Shown: positions 29,781-39,074 of the stretch, in pieces | Layout: the number at the start of each line of letters is the position of its first letter | Numbering within the stretch: position 1 is the first letter of the stretch | Assembly: GCA_937873695.1 (NCBI GenBank) | Contig: CALMYL010000015.1 | Coordinates: 1-39,246 of the forward strand | Direction: 5' to 3' | Length of the DNA stretch: 39,246 bases | Origin: an uncultured Ignavibacteria bacterium | GTDB taxonomy: Bacteria; Bacteroidota; Ignavibacteria; Tepidaquicellales; OLB5 | The notes under the pieces: model-generated | Seen by the model: only the letters and a program-made list of their open reading frames with translations | The model's database searches: none | What the model was told of the DNA's origin: nothing | Translations under genes and position numbers: made by a program

Positions 29781-30956
29781 TTGAGGAAATTTGTAACTGA
29801 GATAGAACCGCTTTTGCCTGAATACGGAAAAGATAAATTAACGGAGAAGAGTATTTCTGTGTTAAGCAAAGCCGGTGGACTTGGGGTAAACCTGAGTAAT
29901 GATACTTTGAAAGAAATTTCAGGGCTTGTAGTAAATATGAACAGCTATTACTCTAACCTTATCGAAGGAAACAGAACAACTCCACTTGAAATTGAAAGAG
30001 CAATGGCTGAAAGATTTTCGAAGGATCCTGAGCAGAGAAACAAAGAGTACGAACACGTTGCCCATATAGAAGTTCAGAAGCTAATTGATAAATTATTATC
30101 TGAAAACAAGGATCTCGAAATATGCACAGTAGAATTTATTTGCCGTATACATAAAGAATTTTATGAGCGCATTCCCGGAGAATTCAGGAAAATCAAAGAT
30201 CCAAATGGTAAAGTATTCAGGATAGTACCAGGCAAACTAAGGGAGTTTGATGTAAAAGTCGGCAGTCACATTCCGCCATCATTTGGAGAAATAGAAGATT
30301 TGCTCAGCAAATTCTGCAAAGGATATGCCCCTGAAAAACTCGGAGGAACCGAGAGACTTATTGCTGCAGCAGCATCACATCACAGGCTTGAATGGATACA
30401 TCCATTCCCAGACGGTAACGGAAGAACAGCAAGGTTATTCACACACGCTTATCTTATTAAAGCCGGTGTGAACAGAAATGACCTCTGGTCAATTTCAAGA
30501 GGTTTTGCACGGAAAAGGGAAAAATACTATGCAATGCTCTCAAATGCCGATGAAAAAAGATTAAATGATTATGACGGCAGAGGTAATCTCTCTGATAGAA
30601 GACTTTCGGAATTTTGTGAATATTTCCTGGACCTCGCAATTGACCAGATAGAATTTATGTCAGAGTTATTTGATTTCAAGGATCTTTTTGAGAGGATAAA
30701 GAAATATACAGAAAATGAAACAGATCTGAAGCCGGCTTCATTTATTATTTTGAAAGAAGTATTTATTAACGGAAAAGTAAAAAGGGGTGATATCCCGAAA
30801 TTGATCTCTTTACCTGAAAGATCAGCTAGGCGGGAACTGAAGAAACTTCTGGATAAAGGGCTGCTGAAAAGTGACACTCCTAAATCTCCTGTTAAACCTG
30901 CTTTTCCTGTGAAGGTTCTTGAGTATTTTTTCCCTAAGTTATACCCGGTTAATTAG
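29781..30956 (+). CDS. Fic family protein (class II, self-inhibited)
   Basis: A 391-residue protein. The catalytic Fic motif HPFPDGNGRTAR starts at His207 and matches HxFx(D/E)GNGRxxR, the signature for AMP (or other nucleotide monophosphate) transfer to a target hydroxyl. The inhibitory helix SNLIEGN (Ser58, Glu62) lies N-terminal to the core, which makes it class II. A Fic_N domain precedes the core, and a C-terminal winged-helix-like part (about 315-391; LISLPERSARRELKKLLDKGLL) may bind DNA and could make it autoregulatory through the repeats upstream. Start is TTG at 29781; an in-frame stop 18 bases earlier leaves no better choice. No antitoxin gene is adjacent. Confidence 0.9.
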   Translation: MRKFVTEIEPLLPEYGKDKLTEKSISVLSKAGGLGVNLSNDTLKEISGLVVNMNSYYSNLIEGNRTTPLEIERAMAERFSKDPEQRNKEYEHVAHIEVQKLIDKLLSENKDLEICTVEFICRIHKEFYERIPGEFRKIKDPNGKVFRIVPGKLREFDVKVGSHIPPSFGEIEDLLSKFCKGYAPEKLGGTERLIAAAASHHRLEWIHPFPDGNGRTARLFTHAYLIKAGVNRNDLWSISRGFARKREKYYAMLSNADEKRLNDYDGRGNLSDRRLSEFCEYFLDLAIDQIEFMSELFDFKDLFERIKKYTENETDLKPASFIILKEVFINGKVKRGDIPKLISLPERSARRELKKLLDKGLLKSDTPKSPVKPAFPVKVLEYFFPKLYPVN

Positions 30957-30993
30957 GTGATTTATTAAATATTATGTAATTATTTTAGATTAA

Positions 30994-31764
30994 ATGACAC
31001 AACTAAAAAATAAAACGGTATTAGTTACCGGGGCATCAAGCGGTTTTGGAAAAGAAATTGCGGCAGCATTCGCAAAAAAAGGCTCTAGATTAATCATTGC
31101 AGCCCGAAGGGCGCAAAAGATAAAAGAGACAGCGGCCGAACTTAAGAAAAGATACGGCATTGAAGTTCTTGCAATGACACTTGATGTACGTAAAAAAAGT
31201 GATGTAGCAAAAGCAATTAAATCTCTGCCCGTAAAATGGCGTAACATAGATATCCTGGTAAATAATGCAGGCTTGAGCCGCGGTCTGGATAAACTGCAGG
31301 AAGGAAGCACTCAGGATTGGGATGAAATGATAGATACCAATGTAAAGGGATTGCTGTATGTGACTCGTGCAGTGCTTCCTCAAATGGTAAAACGCAATAC
31401 AGGCCATATCATCAATATCGGTTCAATTGCGGGGCATGAAGTTTATCCAAAAGGAAATGTTTACTGCGCCTCTAAACATGCCGTTGATGCAATTACAAAA
31501 GGGATCAGGCTTGATGTTGTAGATACGGATATCAGGGTCACAACAATTGATCCGGGACTTGCGGAAACTGAATTCAGTATAGTCAGGTTCAGGGGAAATG
31601 TTAATAAGGCTAAGGCGGTTTACACTGGTATAGAGGCTTTGAAGCCGGCTGATATTGCAGATGCGGTAATCTACGCGGCAAGCCGCCCGCTGAATATTGT
31701 TGTTGCCGAAATGATCATTCTTCCGAACAGGCAGGCATCGGGGCAGGTTGTACACAGAAAATAA
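30994..31764 (+). CDS. Short-chain dehydrogenase/reductase (YdfG-like)
   Basis: A 256-residue classical SDR: Rossmann motif TGASSGFG (12-19) with a following AARR that favours NADP(H), NNAG near residue 90, and catalytic Ser (~143), Tyr157 and Lys161 (YCASK). Overall it resembles the YdfG-type 3-hydroxy-acid/serine dehydrogenase group; the substrate cannot be read from the sequence. It starts 37 bases after fic and ends 14 bases before the copper ATPase, so all three may share transcripts, although a functional link is not obvious. Confidence 0.9.
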   Translation: MTQLKNKTVLVTGASSGFGKEIAAAFAKKGSRLIIAARRAQKIKETAAELKKRYGIEVLAMTLDVRKKSDVAKAIKSLPVKWRNIDILVNNAGLSRGLDKLQEGSTQDWDEMIDTNVKGLLYVTRAVLPQMVKRNTGHIINIGSIAGHEVYPKGNVYCASKHAVDAITKGIRLDVVDTDIRVTTIDPGLAETEFSIVRFRGNVNKAKAVYTGIEALKPADIADAVIYAASRPLNIVVAEMIILPNRQASGQVVHRK

Positions 31765-31778
31765 ACAGGAATAGATAA

Positions 31779-34022
31779 TTGAACGATAACGGCATTTTAA
31801 ACAAAGAACGCGCGGCAAATATTGATTATAATGTTATAGAGCTTGATATAGAAGGTATGGATTGCCCTTCCTGCGCTATGAAGATTGAACGCAGGCTGAA
31901 TAAACTGAATGGTATACAGAATGCCAAAGTTGACCTTGCCAATGAAACAGCCAGTTTTGTAATTGCCGGCAAAGAAGCAGATCTTGAGTTTGTAAAAAAT
32001 GAAATTGACAAGCTTGGCTATAAGGCAATTGAACAGCAAACCGATGAGAATGAGGAAATACAGGAGGCCGAAAAGCAAAAAGCCCGTTCACTGTTTAAGA
32101 AAAAAATAATTACATCAATTACTCTTTCGGTAATAATTGTCATACTCGGCATGATAGACCATATCAATGTACTCTCTTTTGTTTCAATGGATACCGCTAA
32201 CTGGATCTCGCTGCCGCTATCTACAATTGTGGTATTCTGGTGCGGTTCAAAGTTCATGAAAGGCTTTATTGCTGATATCCGCGCACGCTCAGCAGGCATG
32301 GATTCATTAATAGCTATCGGTACACTATCAGCATATTTTTACAGCATAATAATACTGCTTTTTCCTTCCATTTCAGGGGAGCATTTGCATACTGTATATT
32401 TTGAGTCAGCGGCAATGATAATAACTTTTATCCTGCTGGGCAATTACCTGGAATTCAACTTAAAGAACCGTACACATTACGCAATAAAAGCGCTTACAGA
32501 ACTTCAGGCTAAAAAAGCTGTGGTTTTAAGAAACGGAAATGAACTTGAAATTTCTGTTAAGAAGGTCAAAATTGGAGATATAGTGCTGGTTAAACCCGGC
32601 GAAAGGATACCGGTCGACGGTATTGTTGTTGAAGGTACTTCCAGTGTTGATGAAGCAATGATGACCGGTGAATCACTGCCGGTAGAAAGAACTGCCGGCG
32701 AAAACGTGCTTGGGGGTACACTTAATCAGAACAGCTACCTGAAGATCAGAACTCAGAAAGCCGTAAATGATTCGCTTCTTTCCCGGATCATACTTATGGT
32801 AAAAGATGCCCAGAAGTCGAAACCTAAGATACAACGCATAGCTGACAGGGTATCTGCTGTATTTGTACCGTTGGTTATTGTGATAGCGCTGGTAACATTC
32901 TTTGTATGGTTCAGTTATATTGGCCAAAGTTTAAGTTTTTCACTTCTAAAGGCCGTTGCGGTCTTAATAATAGCGTGTCCTTGCGCGCTTGGGCTTGCGA
33001 CTCCTATAGCAATTGTTCTTGGTGTCGGCAAAGCAGCTGAAAATAAAATATTATTTAACAATGCCGAAGCAATAGAAAATGTCAATAAAATTGATACGAT
33101 CCTGTTTGATAAGACAGGTACGCTTACTTACGGAAAGTTTGATGTAAAGAACATCATATCCCACAACGGCTCTGCCGCTTCTGAAATACTGAAACTTGCG
33201 GCTTCAATTGAAAACTATTCGGAACACCCGATAGCAAAAGCCATTACATCAGCTTATAAAACAAACGGAAACGGATTGTATGATGTCACCGGATTTGCAA
33301 TTACATCGGGGATTGGCGTAACAGGCAGCATCAACGGTAAACTCTACAAGATCGGCGGTGCAAACTTAACCCGCGCTGAAAAACTTTCAGTTTCACAAAG
33401 GTCAGCTTCGCAGAATATTTACCTGTATGAAAATGATAAACTTATAGGTGAAATAGAACTTAGCGATAAAGTTAAAGATAACGCAGCAGAAATACTCGGA
33501 AAGCTGAAGGCAGATAGTTACAAAATAGCGATGATCACTGGTGATAGTGATGTTACTGCCTCAGATATAGCCTCACAGCTGAAAATAGATGAATTCAGGG
33601 CCCAGGTAATGCCCGATAAAAAGCAGGAATATGTTAACGAGCTTCAGCAAAAAGGGTTCCGTGTTGCAATGGTTGGCGATGGAATTAACGATGCCCCTGC
33701 CCTTTCAAAAAGCGATCTTGGCATTGCTATAGGTACGGGGCAGGATATCGCTATACAGTCAGCTGATGTTATACTGGTAAAAGGTGACCTCGAAAACATT
33801 CTGGCTCTTTTCAAAATATCAAGAAAAACAATAACGATAATTAAGCAGAACATATTCTGGGCTTTCTTTTACAACGCAGCAGCCATCCCCGTAGCTGCCG
33901 GCGTGTTTGCCGGCATAGGGTTAACAGTAACCCCGGTTATGGCTTCAATGATAATGGCGCTTAGTGATGTGGTTACAGTTCTGCTTAATTCGATGAGACT
34001 TAAGTACTTGAAAATCAGGTAA
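31779..34022 (+). CDS. copA: Cu+-type P1B ATPase (CopA-like)
   Basis: A 747-residue heavy-metal-transporting P-type ATPase. One N-terminal HMA domain with GMDCPSC (Cys ~28 and ~31), then membrane helices, the actuator loop MTGESLPVE (~294), the intramembrane CPC motif ([10 protein letters not shown], ~399), the phosphorylation site DKTGTLT (Asp ~444), the SEHP nucleotide-binding motif (~482) and the hinge [10 protein letters not shown] (~633). The YNAAAIP of the seventh helix fits Cu+ pumps, but the eighth helix has MALSD where CopA usually has MALSS. It exports copper from the cytoplasm, for detoxification or for supply to cuproenzymes. Start is TTG at 31779 with AGGA nine bases upstream. 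A secreted HMA protein is encoded 1 kb downstream. Confidence 0.92.
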   Translation: MNDNGILNKERAANIDYNVIELDIEGMDCPSCAMKIERRLNKLNGIQNAKVDLANETASFVIAGKEADLEFVKNEIDKLGYKAIEQQTDENEEIQEAEKQKARSLFKKKIITSITLSVIIVILGMIDHINVLSFVSMDTANWISLPLSTIVVFWCGSKFMKGFIADIRARSAGMDSLIAIGTLSAYFYSIIILLFPSISGEHLHTVYFESAAMIITFILLGNYLEFNLKNRTHYAIKALTELQAKKAVVLRNGNELEISVKKVKIGDIVLVKPGERIPVDGIVVEGTSSVDEAMMTGESLPVERTAGENVLGGTLNQNSYLKIRTQKAVNDSLLSRIILMVKDAQKSKPKIQRIADRVSAVFVPLVIVIALVTFFVWFSYIGQSLSFSLLKAVAVLIIACPCALGLATPIAIVLGVGKAAENKILFNNAEAIENVNKIDTILFDKTGTLTYGKFDVKNIISHNGSAASEILKLAASIENYSEHPIAKAITSAYKTNGNGLYDVTGFAITSGIGVTGSINGKLYKIGGANLTRAEKLSVSQRSASQNIYLYENDKLIGEIELSDKVKDNAAEILGKLKADSYKIAMITGDSDVTASDIASQLKIDEFRAQVMPDKKQEYVNELQQKGFRVAMVGDGINDAPALSKSDLGIAIGTGQDIAIQSADVILVKGDLENILALFKISRKTITIIKQNIFWAFFYNAAAIPVAAGVFAGIGLTVTPVMASMIMALSDVVTVLLNSMRLKYLKIR

Positions 34023-34255
34023 TTTAATGTTATATTTACAACAATATACAAATTTTAGGGAACAAACTTTCATAAAAGTTGTTTATATTTACGTTATTGA
34101 TTTCAGGTTTTAATTTTAAAAAGGAGACGAATTAAGGCAAAACTAAAGGCCTGCCTAGCCACCGGATTAAAAAAGAAAGATTTACCTGTAATCACTAATA
34201 AATACATAATTAAGAAAACGATTCAAATTAAAAATATTTAAAGGAGAATAATAAA

Positions 34256-35008
34256 TTGAAAAAATTAGTTGCGTTATTTATAATAGTTGCAGCTTTTTTA
34301 AGTTTAAACAATAATTCTACATTTTCACAGCCACAGGTAAAAGTGCATTTAACAGGCGGATATAATCTGCCATTACCTGATTTAAAGGGTGAGCAGACAT
34401 TTACAACAATTGAAAAAGATACATATGGTATGAAAAGCGGATTTAATGCAGGCGCTGATGTAAAATACTATCTTGGCAAAAAGAGAAATGTTGGTATTAC
34501 ATTAGGTTTGAATTACAATATGTTTTCAAATAATGTTGATTCATCAATTGGCGGAACAACATACAATCAGAAAAATAAAATAAATATTTTCCAGGCAGCT
34601 TTGGGCGTAGAATACAATTTCATGCCTAAAGGAAAAACTCAGCCATTCTTAGGACTTGCTTTTACTGGCAATTTCTTCAGCGGTTCATCAAAAACAGAGC
34701 CATTACCAACCGGCGGAGTTGATATTACACTTAAATCAGCTTCGAGATTCGGCGTAAAAGTTGGCGGCGGTTTGGATTTCAAACTGAGCAAATCAGTTGG
34801 TGCGGTTATTGGATTTGATTACAACTTGTCCAACCTGATCGGAAAAGACTATGATTCAACAGTAACAGCTGGTCAGACTGAATTTCCATTGAATGACAAA
34901 GAATTTACCGTTGGAACAACCACATTTAAAGCAAGAAACATATCATGGATTAATGTTTACGCAGGTGTTTCTTTCTTCTTCAATGAACCCAAAAAGATGA
35001 AAAAATAA
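34256..35008 (+). CDS. Outer-membrane beta-barrel protein, GGYxLPxxDLKG family, member 1
   Basis: A 250-residue protein with TTG start (34256) preceded by GGAG and a signal peptide (to about residue 24, ...STFSQ). The mature protein is a small barrel of roughly eight strands: an opening strand VKVHLTGGYNLPLPDLKG, an inner GLNYNMFSNNVD, GVEYNFMPKGKTQPFLGL, SRFGVKVGGGLDFKLSKSVGAVIGFDYNLSNLIGK, and the closing strand ISWINVYAGVSFFF. The same signature segments appear in the next barrel genes, so these are tandem paralogues. The function is unknown; general OmpA-fold-like surface or lipid-interacting roles are possible. A good terminator follows the gene. Confidence 0.82.
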   Translation: MKKLVALFIIVAAFLSLNNNSTFSQPQVKVHLTGGYNLPLPDLKGEQTFTTIEKDTYGMKSGFNAGADVKYYLGKKRNVGITLGLNYNMFSNNVDSSIGGTTYNQKNKINIFQAALGVEYNFMPKGKTQPFLGLAFTGNFFSGSSKTEPLPTGGVDITLKSASRFGVKVGGGLDFKLSKSVGAVIGFDYNLSNLIGKDYDSTVTAGQTEFPLNDKEFTVGTTTFKARNISWINVYAGVSFFFNEPKKMKK

Positions 35009-35030
35009 GTAATTAATATATTTATATTTT

Positions 35031-35060
35031 AAGGGAGTCTACTAAAGACTCCCTTTTTTA
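35031..35060 (+). terminator. Rho-independent terminator
   Basis: Stem AAGGGAGTCT / AGACTCCCTT with a five-base loop and a run of T. Confidence 0.9.
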
Positions 35061-35091
35061 TTTGCATTATTTTAAGGATTTTTGCACTACT

Positions 35092-35376
35092 ATGAAAACA
35101 ATAACTATAATATTAGCTCTTTTTGTAACCATTACATTATTTGCCGAAGGCGCCAATAACGGAAAGATTCGCACGAAAGTGATCCCAACATATGGTATGC
35201 ACTGTTCAGGCTGCGAAGAAACAGTAACAACGGAAATAATGAAACTCAATGGTGTGAAATCAGTTAAGGCTGACCACGTTAACAAAACCGTAACTGTAAA
35301 ATATGACGATAAAAAGGTCACATTAAAACAGGTAAAAGCTGCTATAGTAAGCGCCGGCTATAAGCTTGAAGAGTAG
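35092..35376 (+). CDS. Secreted heavy-metal-associated (HMA) domain protein
   Basis: The ATG at 35092 is used (94 residues) because it starts a signal peptide (MKTITIILALFVTITLFAEG); the in-frame ATG at 35062 adds ten non-signal residues and lies within reach of the terminator. The mature part is a single ferredoxin-like HMA domain with the metal-binding loop YGMHCSGCEETV (two Cys) and TVKYDDKKVTLKQVKAAIVSAGY. It resembles MerP-like periplasmic carriers. With the CopA-like pump upstream it may bind copper in the periplasm. The gene sits between two barrel genes. Confidence 0.85.
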   Translation: MKTITIILALFVTITLFAEGANNGKIRTKVIPTYGMHCSGCEETVTTEIMKLNGVKSVKADHVNKTVTVKYDDKKVTLKQVKAAIVSAGYKLEE

Positions 35377-35447
35377 AAGCCCTGGTACACTTCTCAAAAG
35401 TTTCACTGATTGTTAACTATAATATCCGAAAATTTAATCTATAATAA

Positions 35448-36194
35448 ATGAAAAAAGTACTTGCGTTAATAGTTGTCCTGATCCTTACTTCAATAGGCGG
35501 CTTATATTCACAGCCCAGATTTGTAATTGCCGTTACCGGCGGATACGACCTTCCCCTGCCGCAGCTGAAAGGTACAATAGACTCAGCGAACAGTACGCTG
35601 GGTGAATCATACTTCGTCAAGACAGGATTTAACCTGGGAATATCGGGTAAATATGCCATTGATAAAAAAAGGAGGATAAGGCTGACGTTTGGCGGCAGTT
35701 TCAATAAATTTTCAGGAGAAGAACAATATTCGCATACAAATAATATTGATTTCCACACAAGTATGAGCATTGTTTCTGCAAATATTGGCGCCGAGTATTC
35801 ATTCACACCCCGCGAAAAAACAGCTCCGTTCGTGGGATTGGATCTGACAGGAAACTTCTTTAGCGGAAAAACAGAGGAAACAGTAACAGCTGCGTCAACA
35901 ACAGACCACGATGATTTTGGAACAACTACATCAACACTCAAATCAGCTTCAAGATTCGGCCTTGCAATTGGCGGCGGGGTTGATGTTGCGTTCAATAAAA
36001 GTATTGGAGCGGTTTTCGGGGCAAAGTATCATTTTGCAAATCTTGTTGGCAAGGAGTATCTCACAAGCTCCGCAGCCGGTGAATATAACCTGAATGATAA
36101 GGAAAACGGGACCATAAGAGCAAAGAATATAATGTATTTCCAGATATATCTGGGGGTTACTTTTTACCTGGGTCAGCTGAAAAGATCTAAATGA
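35448..36194 (+). CDS. Outer-membrane beta-barrel protein, family member 2
   Basis: A 248-residue paralogue of the barrel at 34256. Signal peptide to about residue 22 (GGLYSQ), signature RFVIAVTGGYDLPLPQLKG, middle strands GAEYSFTPREKTAPFVGLDLTGNFFSG and SASRFGLAIGGGVDVAFNKSIGAVFGAKYHFANLVGKEY, and the last strand IMYFQIYLGVTFYLG. The FxGLxxTGNFFSG and SRFGxxxGGG segments are almost the same in members 1-3, which supports recent tandem duplication. It is followed by its own terminator. No function can be assigned. Confidence 0.82.
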   Translation: MKKVLALIVVLILTSIGGLYSQPRFVIAVTGGYDLPLPQLKGTIDSANSTLGESYFVKTGFNLGISGKYAIDKKRRIRLTFGGSFNKFSGEEQYSHTNNIDFHTSMSIVSANIGAEYSFTPREKTAPFVGLDLTGNFFSGKTEETVTAASTTDHDDFGTTTSTLKSASRFGLAIGGGVDVAFNKSIGAVFGAKYHFANLVGKEYLTSSAAGEYNLNDKENGTIRAKNIMYFQIYLGVTFYLGQLKRSK

Positions 36195-36210
36195 GACATT
36201 TACAGATTTT

Positions 36211-36238
36211 AAGCCCGTATTAAAACGGGCTTTTTCTT
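36211..36238 (+). terminator. Rho-independent terminator
   Basis: Stem AAGCCCGT / ACGGGCTT with a six-base loop and T-rich tail. Confidence 0.88.
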
Positions 36239-36353
36239 TGCCCTTTTCTGAATTCATTAAATTAATTAATTAATATTATACAATTGTAAAAAGTTTTTTT
36301 ATTTGCTAAATTAATTAAGGATAAAATATAAAAAGCTAAATATTCACAAGCAT

Positions 36354-37127
36354 ATGAAACAGTTTATTGTATTACTTTCAGCCCTGTTTTTTGCATTTGC
36401 TGCTCCCGGTTTTGCGCAAAGCAAAATGAACTTAACACTCTACGGAGGGTATTCTCTTCCCGTTGCAGACCTGAAGGGGAATTTCCCGGATACACTTGGT
36501 ACTTCATTTTTGGATTTCGAGAGGTCCGGCAGTTTATTAACATCAAGCGGATTTAACATTGGCGCTACCGGAAAATACTGCGTGGATACACTTGGCAAAG
36601 CCAGGCTGACTGCCGGGTTCAATTATAATTCATTCAGCGGCACAAAGGACTATCCGCGGAGCGGAGCGACGCTTACATATAAGAACAAAGTGAATATTTT
36701 TACTATATCGGTGGGTGCTGAATATGGTTTTTTGCCTAAGAAAAAGGTAAATCCCTTTGTTGGACTTGACCTGGCTGTTAATTTTTTCAGCGGTAAAATT
36801 GAAGGGTCAGGAGACTCAACATTCACCGTTCAGCGTAAAAGTGAATCACGCTTTGGCATAGTAGTAAATGGCGGCGCCGATATTAAGCTTAATAAAAGCA
36901 TTGGTGCAGTAGTTGGTGTAAAATACGGCTTAACAAATCTTATAGGCAAAAAAACGGAAATTACAACAACTTCTCCTCTTCAGACAGACGATGAAGAGAC
37001 CGGAAGTTCATCCTTCAGAGAGCTTGGCCTGAATGATGAAGAAAGCGCAAACAACAAGTCAAAGGCAATTTATTACATCCAGTTTTACGCAGGGCTTTCA
37101 TTTTACTTCGGCGAAATGCTTAAATAA
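36354..37127 (+). CDS. Outer-membrane beta-barrel protein, family member 3
   Basis: A 257-residue paralogue. Signal peptide to about residue 21 (APGFAQ), signature MNLTLYGGYSLPVADLKGNF, then GFNYNSFSG, GAEYGFLPKKKVNPFVGLDLAVNFFSG, SRFGIVVNGGADIKLNKSIGAVVGVKYGLTNLIGK and terminal YYIQFYAGLSFYFGEMLK. A longer loop (about 205-235, rich in T/S/E) before the last strand distinguishes it and could be surface-exposed. A long-loop hairpin after the stop probably terminates the transcript. Confidence 0.82.
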   Translation: MKQFIVLLSALFFAFAAPGFAQSKMNLTLYGGYSLPVADLKGNFPDTLGTSFLDFERSGSLLTSSGFNIGATGKYCVDTLGKARLTAGFNYNSFSGTKDYPRSGATLTYKNKVNIFTISVGAEYGFLPKKKVNPFVGLDLAVNFFSGKIEGSGDSTFTVQRKSESRFGIVVNGGADIKLNKSIGAVVGVKYGLTNLIGKKTEITTTSPLQTDDEETGSSSFRELGLNDEESANNKSKAIYYIQFYAGLSFYFGEMLK

Positions 37128-37155
37128 TATTTTACAATTTTTTTCAGCAGATTCG

Positions 37156-37195
37156 GGCTTATTTCTTTATATTGCAAAAAGGAAATAAGCCTTTT
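37156..37195 (+). terminator. Hairpin after barrel member 3
   Basis: Stem GGCTTATTTC / GAAATAAGCC with a 14-16-base loop, then CTTTTC. The loop is large, so this is a weaker terminator. Confidence 0.55.
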
Positions 37196-37241
37196 CTGCA
37201 ATGTTCCGGGTTTTTAGATATTTTTTTAATCTTTTTACAAG

Positions 37242-37249
37242 TAAATTTG
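37242..37249 (+). promoter_or_regulatory. Possible -7 box TAAATTTG
   Basis: This matches TAnnTTTG, 62 bases before the ATG of barrel member 4. No convincing -33 TTTG lies 19-21 bases upstream. Confidence 0.3.
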
Positions 37250-37311
37250 TAACTTATTGTAAATGCAGGAACATCATCAGCATTCTTAAGTTAACATAAC
37301 AAAGGAATTTA

Positions 37312-38052
37312 ATGAAATTATATCTCGTAATAGTATGTATAGGGCTTTTTTTGGTGATAAACTCAGCTAAAAGCCAGCCGACAGGTACAGTTCAGTTCTA
37401 CGGCGGATACTCCTTGCCAATGGGAGACCTGAAAGGTAATTTCGGTGATACTTTTGGAACATGGACAGGAAACGGCAATCCCGATACTAATACTTATTTC
37501 ATGAAAACCGGTATTAGTTACGGAATTTATGTTAAGTTCCCGGTGAAAAGGAAAAGTCCCGTACAGATAACCGGCGGCGTGGGTTTTAATGTATTTAGTA
37601 ATTCACAGGTATATAATGATCCTTCAGGGGCAGGAGATATTTCATTAACGCAGAGCCATTTGGCTGTTGTACTTGGGGCTGAATATAATTTTGCGAAGAA
37701 AAAATCAAAGCTTAACCCTTTTATTGGAGCTGAGGCAATGGTTAATGTAATTGGCGGCAAACTTACCATTATATACACAAACGAAACAAAGGATTTTACA
37801 ATGAATTCAACTATAAGGCTTGGGCTCCAGGTTGGGGGCGGTCTTGATATAGTTGTGCATAATAACATTGGATTTGTTCTTGGAGCAAAATACGCATTCG
37901 CCAATCTGATTGGTAAATCATACCAGGAAGATTTTGGAACAAAGTACAATTTAGGCGACGCGGCTCATGATCTCAATGGGGCTTCTTACCCTTCAAAGAG
38001 CATACAATACCTCCATTTATACGGAGGTTTATCTTTTTACTTCGGAAGGTGA
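37312..38052 (+). CDS. Outer-membrane beta-barrel protein, family member 4
   Basis: A 246-residue paralogue with a signal peptide (to about residue 22, AKSQ), signature TVQFYGGYSLPMGDLKGNFGDTFG, GAEYNFAKKKSKLNPFIGAEAMVNVIGG, IRLGLQVGGGLDIVVHNNIGFVLGAKYAFANLIGK and last strand IQYLHLYGGLSFYFGR. Closest in its opening motif to member 3. Member 5 starts only 28 bases after its stop, so these two are one transcript. Function unknown. Confidence 0.82.
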   Translation: MKLYLVIVCIGLFLVINSAKSQPTGTVQFYGGYSLPMGDLKGNFGDTFGTWTGNGNPDTNTYFMKTGISYGIYVKFPVKRKSPVQITGGVGFNVFSNSQVYNDPSGAGDISLTQSHLAVVLGAEYNFAKKKSKLNPFIGAEAMVNVIGGKLTIIYTNETKDFTMNSTIRLGLQVGGGLDIVVHNNIGFVLGAKYAFANLIGKSYQEDFGTKYNLGDAAHDLNGASYPSKSIQYLHLYGGLSFYFGR

Positions 38053-38080
38053 TAATAATTAATTAACAAACATAACTAAA

Positions 38081-38977
38081 ATGAAACTACTGAAATACTT
38101 GCTGCTTGTTTTATTGCTCTCCTCTGTATCATATTCACAGTTCGATAAGACCATTTTGCAGGTCGGTATAGGAATAATTGAACCGATGGGTTCGACAGCT
38201 AAAGGGACTTATTATTCAAACTATACACTTGGTTCTTACAGTGTACTTGGAATTGATTCAAATTTTATGCGGAACAACTACGGTTTGAAGACCGGTTTAA
38301 GCTTTTTCGGAAAAGCAAAGTTCAATTTCGATAAATATGCAATTTCAAGAGGCGTATTGTTCGCATCTTTTAATACCTTTAATACCTTCGAGCCTTCCAA
38401 GAGCGGTAATATTGGAGTCCAGGTAATCAACATAAATAATCAACTGGATACAGTCCTGACAAGCGTGAATTACTCTTATACATTCAACACTTTTTCATTT
38501 GGATTGGGATTTGAACTTGCTCCAACATCATTCACAAAGATGGTTAGTCCCTATTTTGGTGCAAACATAGCATTTAATCTTATGAATGGGAAACTCTCAA
38601 GAACAGAGAATCGCGTAGATAGCGTTACCACAAGTTTTTCGGATTTCAGAATAGGCGTAAATTTTGACGCTGGAATTGAATTCAAAGTGAATAAGCAGTT
38701 CGGACTGGCTCTGGGTGTAAAGTACGACCTCGGTAATCTGCTGCTTAAGAATACAAACAGCGGCATAGCCGATGTTATTGAATGGGGAAAATCAAACGGG
38801 TCTCTTAATGATGATGAAGGAACATTCTTTTCAACCATTTACGGACCGGTATTAAGTTCTATCCGCAGAGAAGTGAGAAGCCAGAAAAAAGATATCAACT
38901 GGGGCACTATTTATTTAGCTGCAAACATATATCTTGATAAGCCAAAAACAACAGGCAAAACAACAAAGAAAAAATAA
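38081..38977 (+). CDS. Outer-membrane beta-barrel protein, divergent family member 5
   Basis: A 298-residue protein with a signal peptide to about residue 20 (SVSYSQ). It keeps the general plan of the neighbouring barrels (GFELAPTSFTKMVSPYFGANIAFNLMNGK, RIGVNFDAGIEFKVNKQFGLALGVKYDLGNLLLK, final WGTIYLAANIYLD), but the GGYxLPxxDLKG opening is degenerate (VGIGIIEPMGSTAKGTY), and there is a Lys/Thr-rich C-terminal tail after the last strand. It is the most divergent member and the longest. Co-transcribed with member 4. Function unknown. Confidence 0.78.
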   Translation: MKLLKYLLLVLLLSSVSYSQFDKTILQVGIGIIEPMGSTAKGTYYSNYTLGSYSVLGIDSNFMRNNYGLKTGLSFFGKAKFNFDKYAISRGVLFASFNTFNTFEPSKSGNIGVQVININNQLDTVLTSVNYSYTFNTFSFGLGFELAPTSFTKMVSPYFGANIAFNLMNGKLSRTENRVDSVTTSFSDFRIGVNFDAGIEFKVNKQFGLALGVKYDLGNLLLKNTNSGIADVIEWGKSNGSLNDDEGTFFSTIYGPVLSSIRREVRSQKKDINWGTIYLAANIYLDKPKTTGKTTKKK

Positions 38978-39002
38978 TTTTTTCAATACACGCATTATAA
39001 CC

Positions 39003-39074
39003 GGGCAAACAGGTTGATAAAACAAATTGACAGATATATAATTATTCAGTTTGTAAAAAATTTCCTGTTTGCCC
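39003..39074. repeat. 11-base inverted repeat around the lptF/lptG start
   Basis: GGGCAAACAGG (39003-39013) and its exact complement CCTGTTTGCCC (39064-39074), with a 50-base loop that begins with the TTG start codon. It could fold over the ribosome site, or act as a poor terminator for the barrel genes (TTTT follows). Confidence 0.4.

Noticed and set aside
34140-34255. Short frame before barrel member 1 (reads AKLKACLATGLKKKDLPVIT) preceded by AAGGAG
   Set aside because: It has no standard start codon (only ATT) and no recognisable family, so it is treated as leader sequence.
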